Shown piece after piece: positions 1 through 7,740 of a DNA stretch of 13,279 nt (the first letter of the stretch is position 1; each line of letters begins with the position of its first letter). Source of the DNA: a bacterium (GTDB lineage: Bacteria; SZUA-79; Acidulodesulfobacterales; Acidulodesulfobacteraceae); contig JAKAKF010000283.1 in assembly GCA_021813595.1 (NCBI GenBank), positions 1 through 13,279 on the forward strand, given 5' to 3'. The position numbers and the translations under genes were made by a program. The notes under the pieces are model-generated. The model did no database searches and had not been told where the DNA came from. It saw only the letters and a program-made list of their open reading frames with translations.

Positions 1-539
1 TAAGCGATTTTTTAGGTTTTGTGAAGATAAAGTCTAAAACTATAGGCGGAAACGGGAATTTTGAAAAATTCAACTTGTTTTTATTTTTAGAAGAATTAGC
101 CTCGAGATATGCTTTCAACTCGATTAAAATTCATAACAGCGTCGGCAAGGATGCGGAAATATTCTCCGAAAAAAGCAGAATAGGACAGATATTTGCAAAT
201 GTAATTCAAAATGCCGTACAATCCATAGAAAGAAAGTTGTCGCTCGTTAAAAACGGCAAATGCAATACGGGAATTATAAGAATAGGTTCAAAAAAGATAA
301 AAAACGGAATAGATAAAAATTATATTTCTATCAGTGTTTCGGATAACGGAGAAGGAATGGACGATTTTACGAGAAAAAATGCTTTCAAGCCGCTTTTTAC
401 GACTAAAGAAAACGGTTTCGGATTAGGACTGTCAATAGTCTATTCGATAACGGAAAGCCTGGGTGGAGAAGCAAACATTATAAGCAGGGCGGGAAGGGGA
501 ACCTTAATAAGAATTAATATACCCCAAATACCAAACTAA
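1..539 (+). CDS. Sensor histidine kinase, C-terminal part (cut by left edge)
   Basis: This is the C-terminal half of a two-component sensor kinase, which autophosphorylates on His and passes the phosphate to a response regulator. The frame is open to the left edge (first full codon at position 3). The GTG at 21 is therefore probably internal rather than the real start. The first visible residues (SDFLGFVKIK) look like the end of a DHp/HisKA dimerisation helix. A HATPase_c domain follows. Its N-box Asn is at 210-212 (IQNAVQ), its G1 box DNGEG at 342-356, its F-box FKPLFTT just after, and its G2 box GFGLGL at 414-431. The ATP-binding set is intact and the protein ends right after the domain. 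The phospho-accepting His and all sensing domains lie outside the window. The kinase sits 41 bp before an NtrC-type regulator, its likely partner. It resembles NtrB/PilS kinases, but the signal cannot be told. Confidence 0.9.
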   Translation, partial: SDFLGFVKIKSKTIGGNGNFEKFNLFLFLEELASRYAFNSIKIHNSVGKDAEIFSEKSRIGQIFANVIQNAVQSIERKLSLVKNGKCNTGIIRIGSKKIKNGIDKNYISISVSDNGEGMDDFTRKNAFKPLFTTKENGFGLGLSIVYSITESLGGEANIISRAGRGTLIRINIPQIPN

Positions 540-580
540 ATCCCCAAGTAAACTTATGATATATTAAAATTTGTTTTAAA

Positions 581-2098
581 ATGGAAAATAAACCTAAAAT
601 ATTAATAATAGACGACGAAAAGTCCATACTTGAATCGTTAGCCATACTTCTTAAGCTGGAGGGATACGATATTTTTACCGCCGAAAGCGTAAGTTTGGCA
701 ATAAAGCTTATAGACGAAAAAAATTTTAATTTGATTATATCGGATATTAAGATGCCCGAGATGTCAGGCATAGATTTAATAAAATATTTCAGGAGGGAAA
801 AAGCGGATTTTATCTCTAGATATAAACATATTCCTGTTATATTAATGACGGCGTATTCCGATGTTAAAACCGGCATAGAAGCAATAAAGCTGGGAGCTTT
901 CGATTATCTGGCTAAACCGTTCGACAATGAAGAATTTAAAATTACCGTCAGAAGAGCATTGGACTATTTTTCAGTTTTTAACGAATTAAACGACCTGAAA
1001 TCGGTTTGTATTACGTCAGGCGAAATAAAAGGAATTTCCAAAGCGATAAAAAACGTCGTAAACGAAATATCCCGCATTTCTTCAGCTTTTAATAATATTC
1101 TCATTACCGGCGAGTCCGGAACCGGAAAAGAACTTGCGGCGAGGCTGGTTTACGAAATTTATTCCAAAAATTCAGGCAGTTTAAAAAATATTCCTTTCGT
1201 GCCCGTTAACCTTGCCGCTATTCCCGATAATCTTATCGAAAGCGAATTGTTCGGTTATGTCAAGGGTGCATTTACAGGCGCGGAATCCGATAAAATGGGG
1301 TTGATAAAATATGCGGACGGAGGAATTCTTTTTTTAGACGAAATAGGCGATTTGCCTTTAAGCGTCCAGGTTAAATTATTAAGGGTTTTACAGGAGAAAG
1401 TATATAGAAAATTAGGCTCCAATACGGAAGAGTCCGCAAGGATTAAGATATTAGCCGCAACGAACAAGGACTTGAGCGCGTTAATATCCGGCGGAAAATT
1501 CAGGGAAGACCTCTATTACAGGTTAAATTCCATAAATATCGAGATGCCTCCTCTAAGGGAACATAAAGAAGATATTCCGCCGCTTATTTCTTATTTTATA
1601 AAAAAGTTTTCTAAGAATATAGATTCTATTTCCCGTGATGCGCTGTCGGCTCTTATGGATTACGATTATCCCGGAAATACCAGAGAACTCGAAAACCTTA
1701 TCGAAAGAGCCTGTATTTATTGCGAAGGATGGGATATATCTGGCGCCGGAGACACGCCGAAAGAAATAAGCATGGAATGTCTTCCCGATTATATTTTTAA
1801 TAGCGCAAATAAAGCAAAAAGCACGACTCCTGCAAAAAATGAAGCGGGCGGTTTTCAAAGAAATGAGGAGTTTAACGGAACCGACCCCGAAATTTATATG
1901 TCCGAGATAGCGGATATATTCGACCGCATCAACAGAAATAAGAACATATCGCTTCCGGATTTTATGAAAGAATTAGAAAAATACATAGCGGCAAACAGGA
2001 TAAAAAAGGAAAACTCTAAATTGGAAGCCGCAAAAAGTTTAGGTTTGTCGCTTCGGTCTTTAAGATATATACTTTCTAAAAGCGGCAATAACGGATAA
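581..2098 (+). CDS. Sigma-54-dependent response regulator, NtrC/PilR family
   Basis: This 505-residue protein is predicted to activate sigma-54 RNA polymerase when phosphorylated by the upstream kinase. Residues 1-125 form a receiver domain with acidic residues D11/D12, phospho-acceptor D55 in DIKMP, T90 in MTAYSD and K109 in AKPF. Residues about 148-385 form the AAA+ domain: Walker A GESGTGKE at 177-184, the sigma-54 contact loop GAFTGA at 229-234, Walker B with D253/E254, and FREDLYYRL and PGNTRELENLIERA farther on. After a poorly conserved linker (about 395-465), the C-terminus carries a Fis-type helix-turn-helix (AAKSLGLSLRSLRYIL), which recalls PilR-type regulators. All catalytic motifs are present, so it should be functional. 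The ATG lies immediately before the receiver domain but has no clear Shine-Dalgarno. The target genes are not identifiable here, and I see no -24/-12 site in the flanking gaps. Confidence 0.95.
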   Translation: MENKPKILIIDDEKSILESLAILLKLEGYDIFTAESVSLAIKLIDEKNFNLIISDIKMPEMSGIDLIKYFRREKADFISRYKHIPVILMTAYSDVKTGIEAIKLGAFDYLAKPFDNEEFKITVRRALDYFSVFNELNDLKSVCITSGEIKGISKAIKNVVNEISRISSAFNNILITGESGTGKELAARLVYEIYSKNSGSLKNIPFVPVNLAAIPDNLIESELFGYVKGAFTGAESDKMGLIKYADGGILFLDEIGDLPLSVQVKLLRVLQEKVYRKLGSNTEESARIKILAATNKDLSALISGGKFREDLYYRLNSINIEMPPLREHKEDIPPLISYFIKKFSKNIDSISRDALSALMDYDYPGNTRELENLIERACIYCEGWDISGAGDTPKEISMECLPDYIFNSANKAKSTTPAKNEAGGFQRNEEFNGTDPEIYMSEIADIFDRINRNKNISLPDFMKELEKYIAANRIKKENSKLEAAKSLGLSLRSLRYILSKSGNNG

Positions 2099-2116
2099 TA
2101 ATTAATTTAATTTTTT

Positions 2117-2190
2117 GAGATTGCTTCGCTGCGCTCGCAATGACAATCGGCGTCTGTCATTGCGAGGAGTTGGAGACGACGAAGCAATCT
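2117..2190. repeat. Imperfect palindromic intergenic repeat (REP/MITE-like)
   Basis: Two nested inverted repeats form one long imperfect hairpin. The outer arms are AGATTGCTTCG (2118-2128) and CGAAGCAATCT (2180-2190). The inner arms are CTCGCAATGACA (2134-2145) and TGTCATTGCGAG (2155-2166), around a 9-nt loop. The unpaired inner segments differ in length (5 versus 13 nt). It is distinctly more GC-rich than its surroundings. The motif TGTCATTGCGAGG...GAAGCAATCT resembles a palindrome I recall as scattered between genes in many bacterial genomes, where it often yields spurious CARND-like peptides in predicted proteins; that is from memory. It lies between the regulator stop and truA. There is no T-run after it, so it is not a normal terminator. 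It occurs once in this window, so its repeat status is inferred. Confidence 0.7.
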
Positions 2191-2213
2191 TAAATATGTA
2201 TTATAATAATCGT

Positions 2214-2984
2214 ATGAATTATTTAATGGTTTTTGAATATTGCGGAACTGATTATAACGGCTGGCAGGCTCAAAACAGCGTTAAAGCGCTGTTAAGAAAT
2301 AAAACCGTAGAAAACGAAATACTGAAAGCTATAAAAATTATTACTAAATTAGACGTAAAATTATTCGTTTCGGGTAGAACCGACGCTGGCGTTCACGCTT
2401 TAAACCAGGTTGCCAATTTTAAACTTCCTTTTTATTATGATTTAACAAGGTTTAAAAATGCGCTAAACGGAATTATGCCCCGCGACATATCAGTAAAGAA
2501 CTTAGAAATAGTGCATGATTCGTTTCATGCGACATACGATACTATTTCAAAAACGTATCTTTATAAAATAAATTCCGGATTCAGGAGCCCGTTGTTATCG
2601 GACAAGTCGTGGTTTGTTAAAGAAGAGTTGAATATTGGTTTAATGAATGAATCCGCAAATGTTTTTTTGGGAAGAAATAATTTCTTTAATTTTGCGAAAA
2701 GGGAAAGAAGAGAAAAAAACAGAAATTACCACAGAGTAATTACCCAAATAAAAGTGTGCCGCAAAAATTACGGGTTTGATATATTTATAGAAGGGGAAGG
2801 TTTTTTAAGGCATATGGTAAGGAGAATAGTCGGAGTTATAATTTTATGCGGAACTGGAAAAATGGATATTAAGCGCCTGACTGATATGCTTAAAGGAGAA
2901 AATCAAGTGCGTAATATTATATGCGCGCCTGCATGCGGGCTTTTTTTATATTCCGTAAGATACGGGCATAAAATTTATTGTTGA
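2214..2984 (+). CDS. truA: tRNA pseudouridine(38-40) synthase TruA
   Basis: TruA converts uridines 38-40 in the tRNA anticodon arm to pseudouridine. From the ATG at 2214 the protein has 256 residues, a usual TruA length. It opens with the family's typical start, MNYLMVFEYCGTDYNGWQ. The catalytic Asp is D57 in the signature GRTDAGVHAL. The C-terminal half has the typical HMVRRIVG motif. The frame stays open upstream to a TTG at 2115, but those 33 extra residues (for example RLLRCARNDN) are translated from the palindromic repeat and are unlike TruA, so I reject that start. ATG 2196 is a possible alternative that would add six residues. Neither ATG has a clear Shine-Dalgarno. The gene stands between the regulator and the rimP operon, and its TGA overlaps the -35 box of the putative rimP promoter. 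Confidence 0.93.
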   Translation: MNYLMVFEYCGTDYNGWQAQNSVKALLRNKTVENEILKAIKIITKLDVKLFVSGRTDAGVHALNQVANFKLPFYYDLTRFKNALNGIMPRDISVKNLEIVHDSFHATYDTISKTYLYKINSGFRSPLLSDKSWFVKEELNIGLMNESANVFLGRNNFFNFAKRERREKNRNYHRVITQIKVCRKNYGFDIFIEGEGFLRHMVRRIVGVIILCGTGKMDIKRLTDMLKGENQVRNIICAPACGLFLYSVRYGHKIYC

Positions 2985-3009
2985 TATTTTATTTAATTTC
3001 ATTTATAAT
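2981..3009 (+). promoter_or_regulatory. Predicted sigma-70-type promoter of the rimP-nusA-infB operon
   Basis: A -35 box TTGATA (2981-2986; 5 of 6 to consensus) and a -10 box TATAAT (3004-3009; 6 of 6) are separated by exactly 17 bp. Transcription would start near 3016, giving a leader of about 70 nt before the rimP ATG at 3088. AT-rich DNA makes chance -10 matches common, but the pairing of both boxes at optimal spacing just upstream of a large operon is persuasive. The -35 box overlaps the truA stop codon. Confidence 0.65.
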
Positions 3010-3056
3010 TCTATATTATAGTATATAAAAAATATTTTACGACAAGGTTTTTATAT

Positions 3057-3087
3057 AAAAGTGGGTTATACCCGCTTTTTTTGTTTT
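3057..3087 (+). terminator. Intrinsic terminator/attenuator hairpin in front of rimP
   Basis: The stem arms are 3057-3066 and 3070-3079 (core GTGGGT-TAT-ACCCGC), giving 10 bp with one G-U wobble and a 3-nt loop. It is followed by seven Ts at 3076-3082 (the first four also pair with the upstream A-run), then G and four more Ts. This is a textbook Rho-independent terminator shape. It would end truA transcripts. However, it lies downstream of the predicted promoter at 2981-3009, so rimP-operon transcripts must also pass through it. It ends directly against the rimP ATG. Confidence 0.7.
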
Positions 3088-3567
3088 ATGCACGAAAATT
3101 TAATAAAAGAAATAGAAAAAATTATCGAGGATATAGTGCCTTATTACGGATGTTATCTTGTAGGGGCAGTGTTTTTTCCGGCAAGAAAAAACAGCGGCGC
3201 TATTCTAAGAGTGTACGTCGATGCCGACGGCGGGGTGGGAATATCGGCTTTGTCCGAAATATCTAAAGAATTAAGTATGATTCTCGACGTCAAAGACATT
3301 ATAAAATTTAAATACACTCTTGAAGTTTCGTCCCCCGGCATAAACAGGGTATTGTTGAAATTTAAGGACTATAAAAAATTTATAGGCAAAAGAGTAAAAA
3401 TAGCATTAAAAAATAAAATAGACGGCAGAATTAATCTCATAGGGGAGATAACGGACGCGTCGGGCGAAGACGAAAACCCGGGCATCACTATTTTCGACGA
3501 AATAGAGAATAAACATAGGACGGTAGGTTTTTGCGATATAAAGAAAGGAAATTTGTTGGTCGTATAA
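3088..3567 (+). CDS. rimP: Ribosome maturation factor RimP
   Basis: RimP is a cytoplasmic factor needed for maturation of the 30S ribosomal subunit. From the ATG at 3088 the product is 159 residues, normal for the family. An N-terminal alpha/beta domain contains the LRVYVDADGGVGI segment and the signature YTLEVSSPGINRVLLKFKDY. The C-terminal half is the SH3-like barrel. A GTG in frame at 3061 would add nine residues (GYTRFFCF-like) that are simply a translation of the terminator stem and T-run, so the ATG is preferred. The ATG has no Shine-Dalgarno, because the preceding bases are the T-tract. It is the first gene of the operon, 30 bp before nusA. Identity rests on the signature and on its position next to nusA. 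Confidence 0.92.
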   Translation: MHENLIKEIEKIIEDIVPYYGCYLVGAVFFPARKNSGAILRVYVDADGGVGISALSEISKELSMILDVKDIIKFKYTLEVSSPGINRVLLKFKDYKKFIGKRVKIALKNKIDGRINLIGEITDASGEDENPGITIFDEIENKHRTVGFCDIKKGNLLVV

Positions 3568-3584
3568 TATAAATTTATAAAATT

Positions 3585-3590
3585 AAGGAG
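3585..3590 (+). promoter_or_regulatory. Shine-Dalgarno of nusA (supports GTG start)
   Basis: AAGGAG lies 7 nt before the GTG at 3598, an ideal position. It supports the non-ATG start of nusA. Confidence 0.8.
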
Positions 3591-3597
3591 TCTTAAG

Positions 3598-4893
3598 GTG
3601 CCTCAAATTATTATAAACGATTTAAACCCGGTGATAGACCAGGTATCAAAAGATAAAAATATCGACAGATATCTGGTGGTGGAGGCTTTGGAACAGGCTA
3701 TTCTTGCTATAGCCAGAAAAAACCTCGGGCAGGGTTATGATTTAGAAGCGCATTTTACGGAGGAAACCGGCGAGATAGAGGTTTTTATGTTTAAACTTGT
3801 AGTGGGAGAAGTTAAAAACGCCAAAACTGAAATATCTCTCGAAGAAGCCCTTAAAGATGACCCAGATGCTATTATCGGAGATAGCCTCGGACTTAAAGTA
3901 GAAAAAAATATTTATGGAAGAATAGAAGCGCAGGTTGCAAAACAGATTATTTTCCAAAAAATAAAAGAAATCGAATACAAAAATATTTTTAACGAATTTA
4001 ACGAGAGAAAGGGAGAGATAGTCAGCGGACTCGTAAGGAAGGTCGAAAAGTCCGTAATAATAGTAGATCTTGGTAAAACCGAGGCTATTTTGCCAAGGCA
4101 GGAGCAAATATTCAGCGAAACATACAGGCCGCACGACAGGATAAGAGCCGTACTGTCCAATATAAAAATGGAAAAAGGCGGTCCTAAACTTATTCTATCA
4201 CGCGCTTCGGACGAGTTTTTAGCCAAACTTTTTGAGACCGAGGTTCCCGAAATATATGATGGAGCCGTTAAGATAGTTAGAGTTGCAAGGGCGCCCGGAT
4301 TCAGGTCTAAAATTGCCGTTGCGACCACCAATAAAGATATAGATCCTGTAGGCGCCTGCGTCGGAATGAGAGGCATAAGGATACAGAGTATAACTAACGA
4401 GCTTAGAGGCGAAAAAATAGATATTATACCTTATTCGGATAATCCATCGAAATTTGTCGTAAGCGCTCTAAGTTCGGTTGAAGTTTCCAATATTATGGTT
4501 AACGAGGATTTAAAATCTATTACCGTCGTGGTTCCCGACGACCAGCTTGCGCTTGCGATAGGCAAACAGGGTCAAAATGTAAGGCTTGCGACAAAAATTA
4601 CCGGTTATAAAATAGACATTTTAAGCGAATCTAAAATCAGCACAAAGGATAAAAACGCTTATAAAGACCTTATGGACATTCCCGGAGTCGGGGAAATTAC
4701 GGCAAAGCTTTTGTATCAGAACGGTTATGCATCGGCAAACGATATATCCGGCGCCGACGCGGAAAAATTAGCAAAAGATATTTCCGTGGATGTAAAAAAA
4801 GCCGAGAAAATTATTAATTCGGCAAGCGTTTATTTAGAAAAAGTAAAATCCGATATAGAGCTTAAAGAAAAAATAGAACAAGATACTATATAA
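3598..4893 (+). CDS. nusA: Transcription termination/antitermination factor NusA
   Basis: NusA binds RNA polymerase and nascent RNA, promotes pausing and intrinsic termination, and takes part in antitermination. The 431-residue product starts at a GTG with a strong Shine-Dalgarno. Domains in order are: the N-terminal RNAP-binding domain (about 1-125), an S1 domain from about 138 (GEIVSGLV at 139 onward), KH1 with DPVGACVGMRG at 249-259, KH2 with GKQG at 322-325, and a C-terminal helix-hairpin-helix segment (IPGVG ending at 365, to about 410). It has one clear HhH unit, not the two acidic repeats of E. coli NusA, hence the shorter length. It sits between rimP and infB as in most bacteria. If the leader hairpin at 3057-3087 terminates transcription, NusA could influence its own expression there; this is inference. 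Confidence 0.97.
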   Translation: MPQIIINDLNPVIDQVSKDKNIDRYLVVEALEQAILAIARKNLGQGYDLEAHFTEETGEIEVFMFKLVVGEVKNAKTEISLEEALKDDPDAIIGDSLGLKVEKNIYGRIEAQVAKQIIFQKIKEIEYKNIFNEFNERKGEIVSGLVRKVEKSVIIVDLGKTEAILPRQEQIFSETYRPHDRIRAVLSNIKMEKGGPKLILSRASDEFLAKLFETEVPEIYDGAVKIVRVARAPGFRSKIAVATTNKDIDPVGACVGMRGIRIQSITNELRGEKIDIIPYSDNPSKFVVSALSSVEVSNIMVNEDLKSITVVVPDDQLALAIGKQGQNVRLATKITGYKIDILSESKISTKDKNAYKDLMDIPGVGEITAKLLYQNGYASANDISGADAEKLAKDISVDVKKAEKIINSASVYLEKVKSDIELKEKIEQDTI

Positions 4894-4932
4894 AAGAGAA
4901 AGCTAAGACTGCACACTAAAAAAGGGAAAATA

Positions 4933-7281
4933 ATGGAAGAAAGAAGGGTTTCTAAAGGAGTTATCAGGAGAAGGGCAAGCAGGACGGAACCGGAAGAAAC
5001 TAAAGCAATTTTAACCGAGCCGCAACCGGCGAATATATCTTCAACCGAAAAACATGAATCCGGCGAAAGGCTCTTGGAGCCTGTCGAAGTTTTAACGCCT
5101 GTTAAAAATGCAGGGGAATTTAAAGAGCATAAAAAGCTTGAACCTCCGCGCCATGCAACCGCGGCAGAAAAACCCGCCAAGGGAAAAGAAAACGTTATTA
5201 AATTAAAAAAAGGCGGCAAAAAAGAAGAAGTTCAAAAACCGGACGTTCTTAGCGTAATAAAAACGTTAGACACCCTGAAAGCTAAGAGTATGTCAGAAGA
5301 AGCACCTGAATCCTCGCCCTATAAAAAACCTGTTAAAAAAGAAGAAATAAAGAAAGGTCCCCAAGCTAAATTTTCTAAGAACGAAAAATTTATAGACACG
5401 TCCGAGGAAGGGGAATCGTTTATTTTCAGGAAGCATAAAAGAAAATTCGGCGGTAAGTTTCATAAACAGCCGAAGCGCATCCAGCAGATAGTGCCAGAAA
5501 AAAAAGCATCCAAGAAAGTGATTAAAATAAGCAGCGGCATAACCGTAAACGAATTATCCCAGGCACTCGGAGTTAAAGCGTCCGAAGTTATAAAAAAATT
5601 AATGGATGTCGGCATAATAGCTACTATGAATCATATAATAGACATAGATGCGGCTTCCCTCATTGCTTCCGAGTATGGATATACCGTAGAAAACGTAAGT
5701 TTTAACGAAGCTATAGCCCTTGAAGAATCCGCAGATGCCGAAGATTCACTTTTACCGAGGGCGCCGGTAGTTACCGTTATGGGACACGTTGACCACGGCA
5801 AGACCTCACTGCTCGACGCTATAAGAAAAACGAACGTTACATCGAACGAAGCCGGCGGTATAACCCAGCACATAGGCGCATACAGCGTCGAGATAGACGG
5901 CTCTATGATTACTTTTCTCGATACTCCGGGACACGAAGCGTTTACGGAAATGAGGGCTAGAGGCGCCGGCATAACCGATATAGTAGTCCTTGTAGTTGCG
6001 GCAGACGACGGAGTTATGCCTCAAACTATAGAAGCTATTAACCATGCTAAAGCTGCCAACGTTCCGATTATAGTCGCAATAAATAAAATAGACAAGCCGG
6101 GCGCAAATCCTGCTAAAATTAAAAACAGTCTTCTGGAATACGGCCTCGTTTCCGAAGAGCTGGGAGGGACGACCCTTTATGCGCAGGTTTCGGCTAAAAC
6201 GGGCTCTGGAATAAAAGAACTCCTCGAACTCATCATACTCCAATCCGAAATATTAGAATTAAAAGCAAATCCTAACAAACCGGCAAGGGGAACCGTTATC
6301 GAAGCAAAGCTCGATAAGGGAAGGGGTCCCGTGGCTACGGTTTTAATACAGAGCGGCACATTAAAAGTTAACGACAGCGCGGTATGCGGTTTGTATTACG
6401 TTAAAGTCAGGGCAATGCTAGACTACAAGGGAAATAAGATTGAAACGGCCGGTCCGTCCACTCCCGTCGAAATATTCGGATTGGAAGGCGTTGCATCTCC
6501 GGGAGACAATTTTATCGCGCTTAAGGACGAGAAAGAGGCTAAAAGAATAAGTTTAGAGAGGCAGTTGAAGCACAGGGAAGTCGAGTTAAGCTCAAATGCA
6601 AGGCTTACTCTCGAGGGATTGTACGAAAAGATTAAATCCGGAGACGTAAAAGAACTCAGGCTAATAGTTAAAACAGACGTTTACGGCTCTATGGAAGCTT
6701 TAATACAGTCGTTTAAAAAACTTTCCAACCCAAAGGTAAAAGTCAATATAATACACAGCGGGGCGTCGGCAATTACAGAAAGCGACGTTATGCTTGCAAA
6801 AGCGACTAACTCTATAATCATAGCCTTTAACGTGCGCCCGGAGTCTAAGGCTTCGGCATTAAGCGAAACCGAAGGTATAGAAATAAGATACTACAGCATA
6901 ATTTACGATGCTGTAAAAGACATAAAAGATGCTATGGAGGGACTTCTTGCCCCTATAGAAAAAGAGAAAATTACCGGCAAGGTGGAGGTAAGAAGCGTTT
7001 TTAACGTACCGAAATCGGGTGCCGTTGCAGGGTCGTTCGTATTAAGCGGGGTCGTCAAAAGGTCGTCAAACGTCAGGCTGTTAAGGGATAACGTGGTAAT
7101 ATATACCGGACACATCGACTCGCTGAAAAGGTTTAAAGAAGACGCAAAAGAAGTTCAGGCAAATTTTGAATGCGGCATACTGCTTGAAAATTTTAACGAT
7201 ATAAAAGTCGGGGATATTATAGAAGCTTTCGATATAGAATATATCAAACAGACGCTGGAATCTTCGGCAAATAATGCGTAA
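4933..7281 (+). CDS. infB: Translation initiation factor IF-2
   Basis: IF2 is the GTPase that brings fMet-tRNA to the 30S subunit and promotes subunit joining. The 782-residue product begins with a long Lys/Glu-rich, low-complexity linker (about 1-190). The IF2_N helical domain (about 195-250, [21 protein letters not shown]) follows. The G domain has G1 GHVDHGKT (284-291), G2 GGITQHIG, G3 DTPGHEAF, G4 NKID (384-387) and G5 SAKTG. Downstream are the beta-barrel domain II, domain III, and the C-terminal fMet-tRNA-binding domain with [18 protein letters not shown] and [16 protein letters not shown]. All GTPase motifs are intact. A weak purine run (AAGGGA) precedes the ATG by 5 nt. It follows nusA by 39 bp, with neither ylxR nor the L7Ae-like gene that many genomes carry between them. 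I saw no convincing internal start for a shorter isoform. Confidence 0.98.
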   Translation: MEERRVSKGVIRRRASRTEPEETKAILTEPQPANISSTEKHESGERLLEPVEVLTPVKNAGEFKEHKKLEPPRHATAAEKPAKGKENVIKLKKGGKKEEVQKPDVLSVIKTLDTLKAKSMSEEAPESSPYKKPVKKEEIKKGPQAKFSKNEKFIDTSEEGESFIFRKHKRKFGGKFHKQPKRIQQIVPEKKASKKVIKISSGITVNELSQALGVKASEVIKKLMDVGIIATMNHIIDIDAASLIASEYGYTVENVSFNEAIALEESADAEDSLLPRAPVVTVMGHVDHGKTSLLDAIRKTNVTSNEAGGITQHIGAYSVEIDGSMITFLDTPGHEAFTEMRARGAGITDIVVLVVAADDGVMPQTIEAINHAKAANVPIIVAINKIDKPGANPAKIKNSLLEYGLVSEELGGTTLYAQVSAKTGSGIKELLELIILQSEILELKANPNKPARGTVIEAKLDKGRGPVATVLIQSGTLKVNDSAVCGLYYVKVRAMLDYKGNKIETAGPSTPVEIFGLEGVASPGDNFIALKDEKEAKRISLERQLKHREVELSSNARLTLEGLYEKIKSGDVKELRLIVKTDVYGSMEALIQSFKKLSNPKVKVNIIHSGASAITESDVMLAKATNSIIIAFNVRPESKASALSETEGIEIRYYSIIYDAVKDIKDAMEGLLAPIEKEKITGKVEVRSVFNVPKSGAVAGSFVLSGVVKRSSNVRLLRDNVVIYTGHIDSLKRFKEDAKEVQANFECGILLENFNDIKVGDIIEAFDIEYIKQTLESSANNA

Positions 7282-7336
7282 AAAAGATTTATTCGCGCAT
7301 ATAATATAGCAATAATATATTATAATAAGGTAATAG

Positions 7337-7343
7337 AGGAGAG
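7337..7343 (+). promoter_or_regulatory. Shine-Dalgarno of rbfA (supports TTG start)
   Basis: AGGAGAG ends 10 nt before the TTG at 7354. No ATG or GTG in the correct frame lies near the beginning of the conserved RbfA sequence, so this site decides the rare start codon. Confidence 0.65.
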
Positions 7344-7353
7344 TTTTAATAAA

Positions 7354-7701
7354 TTGATAGAAAGAAATAAAAGAGTAGCCGAACTTATTGCAAGAGAAGT
7401 TTCTTTGTGTTTAGAATTCGAAGTAAACGACGCAAGATTGAAAAATGTTACCATTATAAGCGCCGAAATTTCAAAAGACTTAAAATTCTGCAAAGTATTC
7501 TTCAGCGTATTGGGTTCCGAGAAAGAAGTGAAAAAAGCGCTAAGCGGTTTTGAAAGTTCTAAAAATTTTATTAAAAAAATAGTTTTTTCTAAAGTGCTCT
7601 TAAGAGTAGTCCCCGAAATCAGGTTCGAATATTACGGCGGTCTGCAAAAGGCTTTTGATATAAACACTATTATAAACAGTTATAATTCGTCAAAACAATA
7701 A
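7354..7701 (+). CDS. rbfA: 30S ribosome-binding factor RbfA
   Basis: RbfA is a small KH-like protein that binds immature 30S subunits and helps process the 16S rRNA 5' end. The 115-residue product has the expected opening (RNKRVAELIAREVSLCL), a central beta strand region (VTIISAEISKDLKFCKVFFSVL) and the C-terminal RVVPEIRFEYYGG segment. Where many homologues have an Asp-containing stretch after the F, this one has YYGG. The start is TTG, chosen because homologues begin at this point and a Shine-Dalgarno lies upstream. It is 72 bp downstream of infB. That gap is AT-rich, with two TATAAT strings but no convincing -35 box. The DUF503 gene often found between infB and rbfA in related gene orders is absent. 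Confidence 0.9.
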   Translation: MIERNKRVAELIAREVSLCLEFEVNDARLKNVTIISAEISKDLKFCKVFFSVLGSEKEVKKALSGFESSKNFIKKIVFSKVLLRVVPEIRFEYYGGLQKAFDINTIINSYNSSKQ

Positions 7702-7740
7702 AGACTATAAATAAAGTAAATTTTTTAATAGATTAAAATT

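Noticed and set aside
540..580. Sigma-54 promoter or operator for the two-component pair
   Set aside because: No GG...GC -24/-12 pattern or palindrome is visible in this 41-bp AT-rich gap.
514..876. Minus-strand open frame opposite the response regulator, and similar antisense frames through the window
   Set aside because: They lie opposite well-conserved genes, match no family I recognise and have no start signals; they are shadows of the + strand genes.
2117..2190. Intrinsic terminator after the response regulator
   Set aside because: The hairpin is long and interrupted and has no T-run on its 3' side; it fits a palindromic repeat better.
2115..2213. TTG start at 2115 for truA giving a 289-residue protein
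   Set aside because: The extra N-terminus is a translation of the palindromic repeat and does not resemble TruA; ATG 2214 gives the usual start and length.
3061..3087. GTG start at 3061 for rimP
   Set aside because: It lies in the terminator stem and the added residues are encoded by the stem and T-run; ATG 3088 fits the family.
7300..7326. Two TATAAT strings before rbfA as a second promoter
   Set aside because: No acceptable -35 box at 16-18 bp from either; such strings are expected by chance in an AT-only stretch.
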